This document shows, in pieces, positions 1-7,701 of a stretch of 64,000 bases of DNA. The stretch covers positions 70,265 to 134,264 of the forward strand of contig CAZVHB010000001.1 in assembly GCA_964626965.1 (NCBI GenBank), given 5' to 3'. The stretch is from CAZEPT01 sp964626965. Its GTDB lineage: Bacteria > Patescibacteriota > Minisyncoccia > Phycocordibacterales > UBA9973. The notes under the pieces are model-generated. The model had not been told where the DNA came from, searched no databases, and saw nothing but the letters and a program-made list of their open reading frames with translations. Position 1 is the first letter of the stretch; each line of letters opens with the position of its first letter. The position numbers and the translations under genes are program-made.

Positions 1-1
1 A

Positions 2-565
2 CGCGTACTGACGATTCCTGGAAGACACAACCAAGTCGATGCAACACTCGCGTACTGTGTTGGGCACTTGCTCGACTACGACAAAGAGGTTGTTGATACA
101 GCACTCGCGACATTCCCGGGAACGTGGCGTCGGTTTGAGTATAAAGGGGTAACAACACAGAGAACGTTCGTCTACGACGACTATGCACACCATCCAACCG
201 AAGTCAGGGCCAGTCTTCAAGCATTTCGAGAGAAATTTCCAAAAGGTGAGTACAAGCTTCACGTCTTTTTCCAACCGCATTTATTTTCTCGAACAAAAGC
301 ACTCTTTACTGAATTTACTACTTGTTTTGCTGATGCAGATAAGCTGATTCTTTTGCCGATATTTAGAGCACGTGAAGTAGATGATGGAACAATCAGTTCT
401 GAAATTCTCGCGCAAGCCATTCATCAAGAGAATATTCAAGCGTTGTCATTTGATGAAGCAAAAACATATTTAAAAAACAAAAAAGAAACACTGACCGATA
501 AGGATATCATTATTACTATGGGTGCAGGTGAAGCGTATGAAATAGGGGATGAGATTTTAAAATAA
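2..565 (+). CDS. murC: UDP-N-acetylmuramate--L-alanine ligase, C-terminal part (5' end outside window)
   Basis: MurC adds L-alanine to UDP-MurNAc, the first amino acid of the peptidoglycan stem peptide, in the cytoplasm. The reading frame is open from base 2, so the gene starts before the window. The visible part begins in the central domain with an IPGRHNQVDATLAY stretch (family form PGRHNxxNAxAA). It then covers the C-terminal ligase domain with DDYAHHPTEVRASL, a FQPHLFSRTKALFTEF segment and TMGAGEAYEI near the end, all typical of MurC rather than MurD, E or F. A strong terminator follows directly, so it closes its transcription unit. Identity is secure; the ATP-binding part cannot be seen. 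Confidence 0.93.
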   Translation, partial: RVLTIPGRHNQVDATLAYCVGHLLDYDKEVVDTALATFPGTWRRFEYKGVTTQRTFVYDDYAHHPTEVRASLQAFREKFPKGEYKLHVFFQPHLFSRTKALFTEFTTCFADADKLILLPIFRAREVDDGTISSEILAQAIHQENIQALSFDEAKTYLKNKKETLTDKDIIITMGAGEAYEIGDEILK

Positions 566-578
566 AATATAAAGATTT

Positions 579-626
579 GCCCCGCACTACATTTTCAAAG
601 AAAATGTAGTGCGGGGCTTGCTATTT
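579..626 (+). terminator. intrinsic terminator after murC
   Basis: Perfect 18-bp stem (579-596 with 600-617), three-base loop AAA, GC-rich core and a short T-rich tail. Confidence 0.85.
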
Positions 627-646
627 ATGCAATAAAAAGGTATAGT
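618..646 (+). promoter_or_regulatory. promoter for the CxxC zinc protein
   Basis: TTGCTA (618-623), 17-base spacer, TATAGT (641-646). It starts within the tail of the murC terminator. The expected transcript has a leader of about 80 bases that includes an imperfect palindrome at 664-682. Confidence 0.6.
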
Positions 647-733
647 AAGTCAAGATTTATAAATTCTGACATGAAGTCGGAATCCCGAACAGAACTTCGG
701 GCGTTATAAGGTTTAATAGTAACATAAAACAAT

Positions 734-1435
734 ATGGGAAATTTTGGAAAGGATAGAGATAGTGGAAGAAGTAGTGGTAAAAGTTTTGGCGGGAAGCCAT
801 CTTTTGGTGGATCACGAGGAGGTAAAAGTTTTGGTGGTGGCGACCGTGGAGGACGACCATCTTTTGGTGGACGTCGCGAAGAGCGAAGTACAGAGAGTTT
901 TAAAGCTGTCTGTGATTCATGTCACAAATCTTGTGAAGTACCATTTCGTCCAACAACAGGCAAACCTGTGTACTGTAACGACTGTTTTGCAAAAAACCGT
1001 GATTTCGATAACCGACCATCTTTTGGTGGACGAGACGGAGATCGTGGAGGTGACCGAGGATCATTCTCACCTAGAAATGACCGACCATCACACAGTAGTC
1101 GTCCTATGCGTGATGACAGACCAGCTTTTTCATCTGCTCCAAAGGCCGATGGTTCTGAAGTTCTCAAGAAACAAATGGATGCCCTCAATGTTAAGTTTGA
1201 TACAATAATGCGAGATTTTGCAGAATTGAAAAATGCAGTTCGAAATGTTGCTGTAGCAGGCGCTCCTGTTGTTGCTAAAGAAATCAAGAAAGACGTACAA
1301 AAAATACAAAAAGCAGTTACTAAAAAAGCTGCTGTTGCAAAAAAAGAAATCGTTAAAGATGTCAAAATTGCAAAGAAAGCTGTTGCTAAGGCAGTGACTA
1401 AGGTTGCAAAAAAGGTAGTAAAAAAGAGTAAATAG
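734..1435 (+). CDS. CxxC-x17-CxxC zinc-binding protein with Gly/Arg-rich and Lys/Ala-rich regions
   Basis: 233 residues in three parts. Residues 1-55 are rich in Gly, Arg and Ser with repeated SFGG units, like an RGG RNA-binding region. Residues 60-84 hold a small zinc ribbon: C60xxC63, exactly 17 residues, C81xxC84. This matches the CxxC-x17-CxxC domain common in candidate phyla. A second Gly/Arg/Asp-rich stretch follows, then a helical segment near 145-180. From about 190 to the end lies a highly basic Lys/Ala/Val tail with KKAVAK-type repeats, similar to histone H1-like tails. I infer a nucleic-acid-binding protein. The role is unknown, and the low-complexity ends give no enzyme signature. 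Confidence 0.8.
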   Translation: MGNFGKDRDSGRSSGKSFGGKPSFGGSRGGKSFGGGDRGGRPSFGGRREERSTESFKAVCDSCHKSCEVPFRPTTGKPVYCNDCFAKNRDFDNRPSFGGRDGDRGGDRGSFSPRNDRPSHSSRPMRDDRPAFSSAPKADGSEVLKKQMDALNVKFDTIMRDFAELKNAVRNVAVAGAPVVAKEIKKDVQKIQKAVTKKAAVAKKEIVKDVKIAKKAVAKAVTKVAKKVVKKSK

Positions 1436-1446
1436 TATATTTGCTG

Positions 1447-1472
1447 GATTCCGGATCAAGTCCGGAATGACA
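1447..1472 (+). repeat. dispersed palindromic repeat, copy 1
   Basis: A 26-base unit containing the palindrome ATTCCGGA-TCAAG-TCCGGAAT. It is identical to two units at 40752-40777 (inverted) and 40812-40837. Confidence 0.85.
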
Positions 1473-1477
1473 ATACA

Positions 1478-1650
1478 ATACAAAGAGGCGGGGGGCATAG
1501 GGGCGCGCCGGGTTTTATTTGTGGGCGTTTTATGAATTTTTTTTTAACGAAAAACAAACAAAATATTTTTTNNNNNNNNNNGCCGCATAACGCCCTTATT
1601 AAAAAAAAAAACCAACGTGGGCGGCCCAAGCCCGCCGCGCCTCTTTGTAT
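1478..1650. repeat. inverted-repeat hairpin split by an assembly gap
   Basis: ATACAAAGAGGCG at 1478-1490 is repeated in reverse complement at 1638-1650, with the 10 N inside. Bases beside the gap are homopolymer-rich and probably unreliable. It may be a terminator of the zinc-protein gene. Confidence 0.6.
1572..1581. other. assembly gap (10 N)
   Basis: Ten N bases between two hairpin arms. The length of a fixed run of 10 is probably a placeholder. Confidence 0.95.
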
Positions 1651-1705
1651 GTCTGGACTTTTTCTCATTTTAGTGTACAGTAAGAACAAACAAATTATTT
1701 TAAAA

Positions 1706-2761
1706 ATGAAAAAATTCTTAAAAAATAGAGTAAAAGAGTTTTTTCTTTTACTGACTTCCGTTATCCTCGTCTGTATACCACTATTCTCATTTTTCTACAT
1801 TTTCTATACGGACAGTATCACGTGGCGTTTCCATGTGTGTCTCATCGTCCTCTGTATTGGCTTTCTTGCCTCACTGAAAGTCCATGTCACATTTCCTGAC
1901 GAAGAACTTGATATTGTTATTAATAAAATTTTGACTATCATCATTGCTTTTAATTTCGTCTTGTTTGTATTAGCAAATTCATGCATTACGTTACCTGCTA
2001 TGTTTATCCTCAATAGGTTCAGTTATACAAGAAAATTAGCCTTCAGGATTTTAAGATTTTTCTCGGTAACCTCATGTTTTCTACTCGGAGTGCAGATTAT
2101 CGAGAAAGGAGAAAGGCCGAAAGAACCATGTATCTTTGCCCCGAATCACAGAGGCTCATTTGATTATCTGTTAGCAAATTTATTTGCGCGTACAACATTG
2201 TGGCAAGTGGTTGCCGGAGATAATCTTATTAAGTTTTTTCCAATCAGCTTATTTGCTCGAATTTCATGTATTTTTATTGAAAGAGAGAAACCATTAAAAA
2301 ATAAATTTCTCAATACTGTGTATACGTATTTAAAGAGTTTTTTTGTTTTAATGCCTCTCAATAAAGTTGTAATGAAAGCGGGTGAGTTTATTAAAAAAGG
2401 ATATTCTATTGTCATTTTTTTTGAAGGAACACGCAAGCGCCCCTGGGTTGAGTCATTACTCGTTCCTAAAGAACAAACCCCTGTAGGTACTTTTTTTATG
2501 GCTATTCGAAATAATCGAGATATTATCCCTGTTGCAATTGATGGTTCTGATACATACAAAGAACCAATTAAGGGCCACCCGGAACAGAAAAAATGGTACG
2601 AATTAAAATGGTGGATTTCGCCGACAAAAATTACCATATCGTATCAGCCTAAGATTTTAGTTAAAGATACTGATGGAAATTTTAAAACTACGGATACACT
2701 CATGGATGAAGTGAGGCAATCAATAGAAACTGAATTAATGAAATATCAAACCGCCTCATAA
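1706..2761 (+). CDS. PlsC-like lysophospholipid acyltransferase, membrane-anchored
   Basis: 351 residues from the ATG at 1706. The frame is open further upstream but only through the gap region, so that extension is rejected. Residues about 10-32, 42-58 and 72-100 are hydrophobic segments. The acyltransferase domain follows, with the catalytic H-x4-D motif in NHRGSFD (H148, D153) and the glycerophosphate-binding FFEGTRKR motif (238-245). The family moves acyl chains to lysophosphatidate or similar lipids at the inner membrane face. The long multi-pass N-terminus differs from minimal PlsC, so the true acceptor lipid is uncertain. Its stop codon lies inside the terminator loop. Confidence 0.82.
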   Translation: MKKFLKNRVKEFFLLLTSVILVCIPLFSFFYIFYTDSITWRFHVCLIVLCIGFLASLKVHVTFPDEELDIVINKILTIIIAFNFVLFVLANSCITLPAMFILNRFSYTRKLAFRILRFFSVTSCFLLGVQIIEKGERPKEPCIFAPNHRGSFDYLLANLFARTTLWQVVAGDNLIKFFPISLFARISCIFIEREKPLKNKFLNTVYTYLKSFFVLMPLNKVVMKAGEFIKKGYSIVIFFEGTRKRPWVESLLVPKEQTPVGTFFMAIRNNRDIIPVAIDGSDTYKEPIKGHPEQKKWYELKWWISPTKITISYQPKILVKDTDGNFKTTDTLMDEVRQSIETELMKYQTAS

Positions 2762-2772
2762 GCGGTTTTTTT
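2748..2772 (+). terminator. terminator overlapping the stop codon of the acyltransferase gene
   Basis: AAACCGC (2748-2754) pairs with GCGGTTT (2762-2768). The TAA stop (2759-2761) lies in the loop, and a T-run follows. Confidence 0.75.
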
Positions 2773-2785
2773 ATTGCCTATTTTG

Positions 2786-2794
2786 TGGTAGATT
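2786..2794 (+). promoter_or_regulatory. extended -10 promoter for gatC
   Basis: TGG (2786-2788) followed by TAGATT (2789-2794). The ATG at 2801 is six bases further, so the transcript is probably leaderless. No convincing -35. Confidence 0.5.
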
Positions 2795-2800
2795 ATTGAT

Positions 2801-3088
2801 ATGAATACCGAAGACATACAAAAACTCGCAGGGCTTGCACGGCTTGCTGTTACAGATGAAGAAGCAGGGGCATTGTCTAATGATATGAATGCTATTTTGG
2901 GCTATATCAAGCAAATAGAAAACGCACATATTGAAACAGGAGAGAAAACAATACCAGTGGTGCAAAATGTTACCCGAGAAGATGTTGCACACGACAGTAA
3001 TTTTGATACTCAGTCTCGTATCAAAGCAAATTTCCCGAAAGAAAAAAATGGCTATTTAGAAGTAAATAAAATTATCAATAATGATTAA
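2801..3088 (+). CDS. gatC: Asp-tRNA(Asn)/Glu-tRNA(Gln) amidotransferase subunit C
   Basis: 95 residues, the usual GatC length. The N-terminus (residues 1-35) shows the family pattern IQKLAGLARLAVTDEE followed by a helix with ILGYIKQIE. The C-terminal part has the TREDVAHDS and NFPKEKNGYLEV elements typical of GatC. It is the small clamp that holds GatA and GatB together for transamidation of mischarged Glu-tRNA(Gln) or Asp-tRNA(Asn). It overlaps gatA by 8 bases, consistent with coupled translation. gatB is not in this window. Confidence 0.93.
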   Translation: MNTEDIQKLAGLARLAVTDEEAGALSNDMNAILGYIKQIENAHIETGEKTIPVVQNVTREDVAHDSNFDTQSRIKANFPKEKNGYLEVNKIINND

Positions 3089-4502
3089 TCCGAAAGACCT
3101 AACAATAGAAAAAGCACATGCACTCCTCGTCAGTAAAGAAATTACTGTGCGAGAGCTTGTCGATACGTACGTATCTCAAGCTCGTGCACGAAATAGTGAG
3201 ATCAACGCATATGTTGAGATTTTTACTGATCTTGATACACAAATCGCGACTGCACAAAAAATGATAGATGATGGTACGTCAACACCACTCACTGGTATCC
3301 CAACAGCGATCAAAGATAATATGCTCTACACTGGGCACGTGTCAGCGTGTGGTTCACAGATGCTCGAAAATTATGTTGGTACATACGACAGTACACTTGT
3401 ATCAGATCTCAAGAAACAAGGTGCAGTGATTATTGGTCGTACGAACATGGATGAATTTGCCATGGGTTCTTCAACTGAAACGAGTTATTTTGGGAAAACA
3501 AAAAATCCATACGATGTTACTCGTGTTCCTGGTGGTTCTTCAGGTGGGCCTGCTTCTGCTATGGCAATGGATGGAGCACTTCTCTCACTTGCATCTGATA
3601 CTGGTGGATCTATTCGCCAGCCAGCATCGTACTGTAACCTTGTTGGCCTCAAGCCAACATATGGAACGATGTCTCGTTTTGGACTTGTTGCGCTTGCGAG
3701 CTCCCTCGATCAGATCGGTCCAATGACCAAGACGGTTACTGATGCAGAAATTGCTTTCAATCTTCTCGCGACATACGATACACATGATAGTACTTCTGTT
3801 CCTGTTGATATGCGTGCAACCTATAAAAAAGATCTCAAGAAAAAAATTGGTGTACCATATCACTTTTTTGAAAGTGGGGGAGTACAGGCTGAAGTATTGG
3901 AGAAATTTAAACAAACCATAGAAATGCTCAAAAATGAGGGATATGAAATAGTACCAATTACGCTCGACTATATTTCTTACTCACTTCCTGTGTACTATAT
4001 TATTCAGCCAGCAGAAGCATCATCCAATCTCGCCCGTTTTGACGGTATTCGCTATGGGTACTCAGAAGAACACCCATCACTCCTTGATGTATATAGCAAA
4101 ACTCGTGGGACTGGGTTTGGAAAAGAAGTTCGCCGAAGAATTCTTCTTGGGACCTATGTACTCTCTCACGGGTACTATGATGCCTACTATGGTAAGGCGC
4201 TTCTTATGAAAGAACAAATTAAAAAAGAACTCAACATGGTGTATGAAGATGTTGACGCTATTATGACACCATCGACTGCTGGAACTGCATTTGCATTTGG
4301 TGAGAAATCAGGAGATCCAGTTTCTATGTATCTGGAAGATATTTTTGTTGTGCCAGCAAATATTACTGGAGATCCTGCTATTTCTATTCCACTTGGTATG
4401 GATACGAAAGGACTTCCGTTTGGAATTCAATTAATTGGTCCAGCATTTAATGAAGAAAATCTTTTTACTATTGGTAAAGATATTGAAAGTGTACTAAAAT
4501 AA
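3081..4502 (+). CDS. gatA: Asp-tRNA(Asn)/Glu-tRNA(Gln) amidotransferase subunit A
   Basis: 473 residues, full length. Amidase-signature enzyme that releases ammonia from glutamine and passes it to GatB. The Ser-cisSer-Lys triad is visible: K78 in TAIKDN, S153 in the glycine-serine motif VPGGSSGGPAS, and S177 in SDTGGSIRQP. GRTNMDEFAMGSSTE precedes them, as in all GatA. The C-terminal half has NITGDPAISIPLG, also typical. Starts inside gatC (8-base overlap), so gatCA are one operon. The following membrane-protein gene begins 4 bases after the stop. Confidence 0.96.
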   Translation: MINPKDLTIEKAHALLVSKEITVRELVDTYVSQARARNSEINAYVEIFTDLDTQIATAQKMIDDGTSTPLTGIPTAIKDNMLYTGHVSACGSQMLENYVGTYDSTLVSDLKKQGAVIIGRTNMDEFAMGSSTETSYFGKTKNPYDVTRVPGGSSGGPASAMAMDGALLSLASDTGGSIRQPASYCNLVGLKPTYGTMSRFGLVALASSLDQIGPMTKTVTDAEIAFNLLATYDTHDSTSVPVDMRATYKKDLKKKIGVPYHFFESGGVQAEVLEKFKQTIEMLKNEGYEIVPITLDYISYSLPVYYIIQPAEASSNLARFDGIRYGYSEEHPSLLDVYSKTRGTGFGKEVRRRILLGTYVLSHGYYDAYYGKALLMKEQIKKELNMVYEDVDAIMTPSTAGTAFAFGEKSGDPVSMYLEDIFVVPANITGDPAISIPLGMDTKGLPFGIQLIGPAFNEENLFTIGKDIESVLK

Positions 4503-4506
4503 GTAC

Positions 4507-5502
4507 ATGGCAGAAGACACAGGACATGGCGAAGACGAAGGGCATGGACTCGGTCCTATTATATGGCTCACTGTTGCGTGTATCGTAGGTGCGCTTATTC
4601 TTGTTGCTCTTATTTTTCAAAAAGATACAACATCATTTTTTATTGCACTCAATGATCGATTCAATTCTCTTTTCGAAAATGATTTGTTTATTCGACTTCG
4701 CTTTTTCGCAGGAATTATTACTGTAGCACTTACGGGATTTGCAACATGGTTATTTTTTAAATTACTTGAAATGGAAAAAGAACATGAAAATCATGTCTAT
4801 CATGCAACTGATCATAATGACCAAGCTCATACACACGAAAGAGACTTACATACTACCTATGTAGAAACACACTCCATTAATGCACAAGATACACACCAAG
4901 AGGTGAGTGATGAAGAGCGAATTGCACATGAAGAACGAACCCATGTTGATGTAAAAGAAATGCGTTCTGCGCCGAGTTTGGATGAACTTTCAAAGATGCC
5001 AGAAACACATCATATTAATACAAAAGAAGTAAACACTCCGATACCAGGCTCGCATATGTCTGTCATGCCGAGAGATCCAAATGCGATTAATTCACAAGTA
5101 AAAACAGCACCCCCACCTGCAAAAATTTTTCAAGATAGGCTACCAGGAGAATCAGGTGTACGTGGTGTACAAATAGGTGAAGAACATCCTGGTCGTCATC
5201 AATGGCAATCAGTATTACGACACGCAACATCACCTAATGAATCAGATTGGCGACTTGCCATTATTGAAGCTGATGTGATTTTAGATATGATGACGTATAT
5301 TCAAGGGTTTCAAGGAGAGACGCTTGGAGAACGATTGAAAAATGCTGATCCAGGATTTTTTAAGAATGTGGATTTTGCTCGAAAGGCACACTGGATGCGA
5401 AATCAGATTGCCCATCAACCAGATATTAAATTTACTCCACGTGAGATAAATCAGGCTATTCGAATGTACGAAGCGGCGTTTAATGAGTTTAAGTATATTT
5501 AA
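4507..5502 (+). CDS. two-pass membrane protein with His-rich linker and C-terminal HEPN-like domain
   Basis: 331 residues, no named family recognised over its full length. Two transmembrane segments lie at about 15-37 and 62-85. A long charged, histidine-rich linker (about 90-150) and a Pro-rich stretch (about 165-210) follow. The C-terminal 115 residues are helical and end with RNQIAH (R298, H303), the R-x4-H pattern of HEPN domains, many of which are RNases or toxin/defence effectors. Topology suggests that this domain is held at the inner membrane face. The gene follows gatA by 4 bases and is closed by a terminator. The HEPN assignment rests on this motif and the helical context only; a purely structural role is possible. 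Confidence 0.6.
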   Translation: MAEDTGHGEDEGHGLGPIIWLTVACIVGALILVALIFQKDTTSFFIALNDRFNSLFENDLFIRLRFFAGIITVALTGFATWLFFKLLEMEKEHENHVYHATDHNDQAHTHERDLHTTYVETHSINAQDTHQEVSDEERIAHEERTHVDVKEMRSAPSLDELSKMPETHHINTKEVNTPIPGSHMSVMPRDPNAINSQVKTAPPPAKIFQDRLPGESGVRGVQIGEEHPGRHQWQSVLRHATSPNESDWRLAIIEADVILDMMTYIQGFQGETLGERLKNADPGFFKNVDFARKAHWMRNQIAHQPDIKFTPREINQAIRMYEAAFNEFKYI

Positions 5503-5544
5503 GCAGTGAGTAGTAAATAGATAGTAGTAAATAGAAGATACATT

Positions 5545-5577
5545 AAAAAGAGGGAAGCCGAAGGCTTCCCTCTTTTT
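5545..5577 (+). terminator. terminator after the HEPN-like gene
   Basis: Perfect 15-bp stem (5545-5559 with 5563-5577), three-base loop and T-run inside the right arm. Because the A-run mirrors it, it could work in both directions. Confidence 0.85.
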
Positions 5578-5614
5578 CTGTTCCCTGGATCGAGTTGTCT
5601 TTTCAACTCGGATA

Positions 5615-5623
5615 TGGTATATA
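5615..5623 (+). promoter_or_regulatory. extended -10 promoter for rpmF
   Basis: TGG (5615-5617) plus TATATA (5618-5623), six bases before the ATG at 5630. A 7-bp hairpin (5591-5597 with 5604-5610) sits just upstream. Confidence 0.5.
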
Positions 5624-5629
5624 TATTCT

Positions 5630-5836
5630 ATGGTAATCCGAATGAGACATACGCGGTCACACACCGCAAATAGACGTTCACATCACGCACTTACGGCTAT
5701 AAACGTAACAACTGATGCGAAAACTGGAGCAACTCACTTGCGTCATCACGCTGACCTTAAAACAGGTCTTTATCGTGGTAAAAAAGTACTTGATGTTGTA
5801 AAGAAAGTTGAAAAACGTCAATCAAAAGCAAAATAA
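5630..5836 (+). CDS. rpmF: 50S ribosomal protein L32, zinc-free form
   Basis: 68 residues. The core RHTRSHTANRRSHHAL is the L32 signature, with basic N-terminus and a short C-terminal helix ending in Lys. Cysteines of the zinc-binding L32 form are absent, so this is a C-minus type. I keep the start at 5630 because an extended -10 box ends six bases upstream. The internal ATG at 5642 (Met-Arg-His) is the other possible start. The order rpmF, nusB, rnc, smc resembles the conserved rpmF-rnc-smc neighbourhood of many bacteria. Confidence 0.9.
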   Translation: MVIRMRHTRSHTANRRSHHALTAINVTTDAKTGATHLRHHADLKTGLYRGKKVLDVVKKVEKRQSKAK

Positions 5837-5863
5837 ATACACCAATTCTTCGGTGTATTTATT
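5832..5863 (+). terminator. terminator after rpmF, overlapping its stop codon
   Basis: 12-bp perfect stem (5832-5843 with 5852-5863), AT-rich except for a GG/CC cap. The TAA stop (5834-5836) lies in the left arm. Confidence 0.7.
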
Positions 5864-5884
5864 ATTATAAGTTAGTTCTTTCAT

Positions 5885-5890
5885 TAAAAT
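5885..5890 (+). promoter_or_regulatory. -10 box for the nusB-Nudix gene
   Basis: TAAAAT six bases before the ATG at 5897. The -35 region (TTATTA, 17 bases upstream) is weak. Confidence 0.35.
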
Positions 5891-5896
5891 CAGAGT

Positions 5897-6814
5897 ATGG
5901 CAAATCGTCACTTATCTAGATCTGTAATTGTTCAATCACTCTTTGAGTGGGATTTTAAAGGTAACCCAGAGCAAGAAATTGGAGATATTCTTACACGTAA
6001 TATTGCAGAATTTGCACCAGGGCTTGATGATGTTCCTTTTATGGAAATGATTGTTGAGAATATCACTCGCAAAAAAGAAATCATCGATGAAATCATCCAG
6101 AAGGCTGCGCCTGAATGGCCGATAGATAAGATCAATGTTGTCGACCGAAATATTCTCCGACTCGGACTCGCTGAGCTTTTGTTTGGTAATCACGAAGAAG
6201 TTCCTCCTAAAGTGGTGATCAATGAAGCTATCGAACTTGCCAAATCTTTTGGTGGAGAGAGTTCAAGTAAGTTCGTCAACGGTGTACTCGGTGCTGTGTA
6301 CCGAGAAATGGGCGAACCAGGTAAAGATCAAATTTCAAAAAAGAAACCAGTACGTGACGAAGCCCCTGTGGATCCTGCAACACTTCCAAAAGAAGTGAAA
6401 GCTGGTGCTGTTGTGTATTCATTTGTCGATGGTCAAATTCATCTTGGACTTGTTCACGATGTGTTTGGGTACTGGACATTATCACGTAGTGGTGTAAAAG
6501 AAGGAGAAAATCCTGAAGGTGCAGCCACACGTGCTATCAAAGAAGAAATGAATCTTGATATTGGAATAGAAGAAGAAGTCGGTTCTATCGACTATGTCGC
6601 AAATCATCCAACGAATGGTAAAAGTTTGAGGCAGATTGTGTATTTTCTAGGGCATACTGAATACACTCCAATCACGCTTACTTCAGAAGGTGGACTCGAC
6701 GATGCAAAATGGTTTACCCTCGATCAAGTTTCAAAATTAAAAATATATGACAATATTTCAGACATTATTACTAAAGCAATAACACTCCTCGTAGACAAAT
6801 ATCATGCAAGCTAA
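5897..6814 (+). CDS. nusB: NusB antitermination factor fused to a Nudix hydrolase domain
   Basis: 305 residues, about twice normal NusB. Residues 1-140 are NusB: RHLSRSVIVQSLFEWDF at the N-terminus, VDRNILRLGLAELLF in the middle and PKVVINEAIELAKSFG, with SSKFVNGVLG at the end. NusB binds boxA RNA with NusE/S10 in rRNA antitermination. Residues about 165-300 form a Nudix fold with GVKEGENPEGAATRAIKEEM. The catalytic Glu-Glu pair is present, but the RE of the standard box is RA and one glycine is changed, so activity is uncertain. The substrate cannot be told. It overlaps rnc by 11 bases, so both are translated from one mRNA. Confidence 0.85.
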   Translation: MANRHLSRSVIVQSLFEWDFKGNPEQEIGDILTRNIAEFAPGLDDVPFMEMIVENITRKKEIIDEIIQKAAPEWPIDKINVVDRNILRLGLAELLFGNHEEVPPKVVINEAIELAKSFGGESSSKFVNGVLGAVYREMGEPGKDQISKKKPVRDEAPVDPATLPKEVKAGAVVYSFVDGQIHLGLVHDVFGYWTLSRSGVKEGENPEGAATRAIKEEMNLDIGIEEEVGSIDYVANHPTNGKSLRQIVYFLGHTEYTPITLTSEGGLDDAKWFTLDQVSKLKIYDNISDIITKAITLLVDKYHAS

Positions 6815-7502
6815 TTTCATTCCATTTGAAGAAAAACTGAATATCCATTTTAAAAACCCGCAATTACTGATTCAAGCATTTGTACATCGTTCTTACTTGA
6901 ATGAGAATAGTAATCTCAAACACGGACACAATGAACGTCTCGAATTCTTAGGTGATGCAGTTCTTGAACTCATTGTTACTACGCACTTATATGTGAATTT
7001 TCCAAATTCACCAGAAGGTGAACTAACCGCATTTCGATCATCACTTGTAAATACACAAGTGATTGGTGGTGTTGCACAAGATCTCGGTATGAACGAATAT
7101 CTCCTTCTCTCAAAAGGTGAAAGTAAAGATATCGGTAAAGCCCGAATGCACATCCTCGCAAATACATTTGAATCATTTATCGGTGCACTCTATCTCGATC
7201 AAGGATACGAACCATGTAAGCTTTTTATTGAGAAATATCTCTTTCCTAAGATCGAACAGATCATCAAGCACAAGCTTTGGCGTGATGCAAAATCTCTTGT
7301 ACAAGAAAAAGCTCAAGAGGTCTATCACGTCACCCCATCATATAAAGTCCTCAATGAATCTGGGCCTGACCATGATAAAAAGTTTAGTGTCGGAATTTTC
7401 TTTGGGTCTGACCTTATCGCTTCTGGTAAAGGTAAATCTAAACAAGAGGCTGAACAAAATGCAGCACAGTTGGCGATTGAAGCAAAGAAGTGGATGGACT
7501 AG
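6804..7502 (+). CDS. rnc: ribonuclease III
   Basis: 232 residues, normal length. The RNase III domain shows the signature HNERLEFLGDAVLEL (E47, D51) and ILANTFESFIGALYLD (E123). The usual Asp of that second motif is Asn here, as in some other lineages. The C-terminal dsRNA-binding domain (about 160-230) ends with GKGKSKQEAEQNAAQLAIE. It cuts double-stranded RNA, including rRNA precursors. Starts inside the nusB-Nudix gene, linking two rRNA-processing functions, and is closed by a terminator before smc. Confidence 0.96.
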   Translation: MQANFIPFEEKLNIHFKNPQLLIQAFVHRSYLNENSNLKHGHNERLEFLGDAVLELIVTTHLYVNFPNSPEGELTAFRSSLVNTQVIGGVAQDLGMNEYLLLSKGESKDIGKARMHILANTFESFIGALYLDQGYEPCKLFIEKYLFPKIEQIIKHKLWRDAKSLVQEKAQEVYHVTPSYKVLNESGPDHDKKFSVGIFFGSDLIASGKGKSKQEAEQNAAQLAIEAKKWMD

Positions 7503-7552
7503 AGGAAGGCTAAATGATAAATGCTCAATTAAAAATAAGATAACAGTAAAGC

Positions 7553-7590
7553 GGTGCGGGTTGGAAACCCGCACCCCGGTGTTTTTTCTT
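7553..7590 (+). terminator. terminator after rnc
   Basis: 10-bp GC-rich perfect stem (7553-7562 with 7566-7575), followed by a T-rich tail. Confidence 0.8.
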
Positions 7591-7664
7591 TTTAATTTAG
7601 GATTTATCAATTTAACCGCCACCTATATTTGTACACCTTACTGTATATTTTTACTTTGTATATA

Positions 7665-7693
7665 TAGACAATATAGGTGTGGGGGTTTATACT
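7665..7693 (+). promoter_or_regulatory. promoter for smc
   Basis: TAGACA (7665-7670), 17-base spacer, TATACT (7688-7693), then 8 bases to the ATG at 7702. Probably leaderless. Confidence 0.65.
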
Positions 7694-7701
7694 TATTTTA
7701 T

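Noticed and set aside
1532..1705. Open frame upstream of the acyltransferase, running through the N gap
   Set aside because: It is built from homopolymer-rich bases and undefined N; the ATG at 1706 gives a normal N-terminus.
7117..7701. Long N-terminal extension of smc
   Set aside because: It overlaps rnc in another frame and the rnc terminator; SMC motifs begin at 7702.
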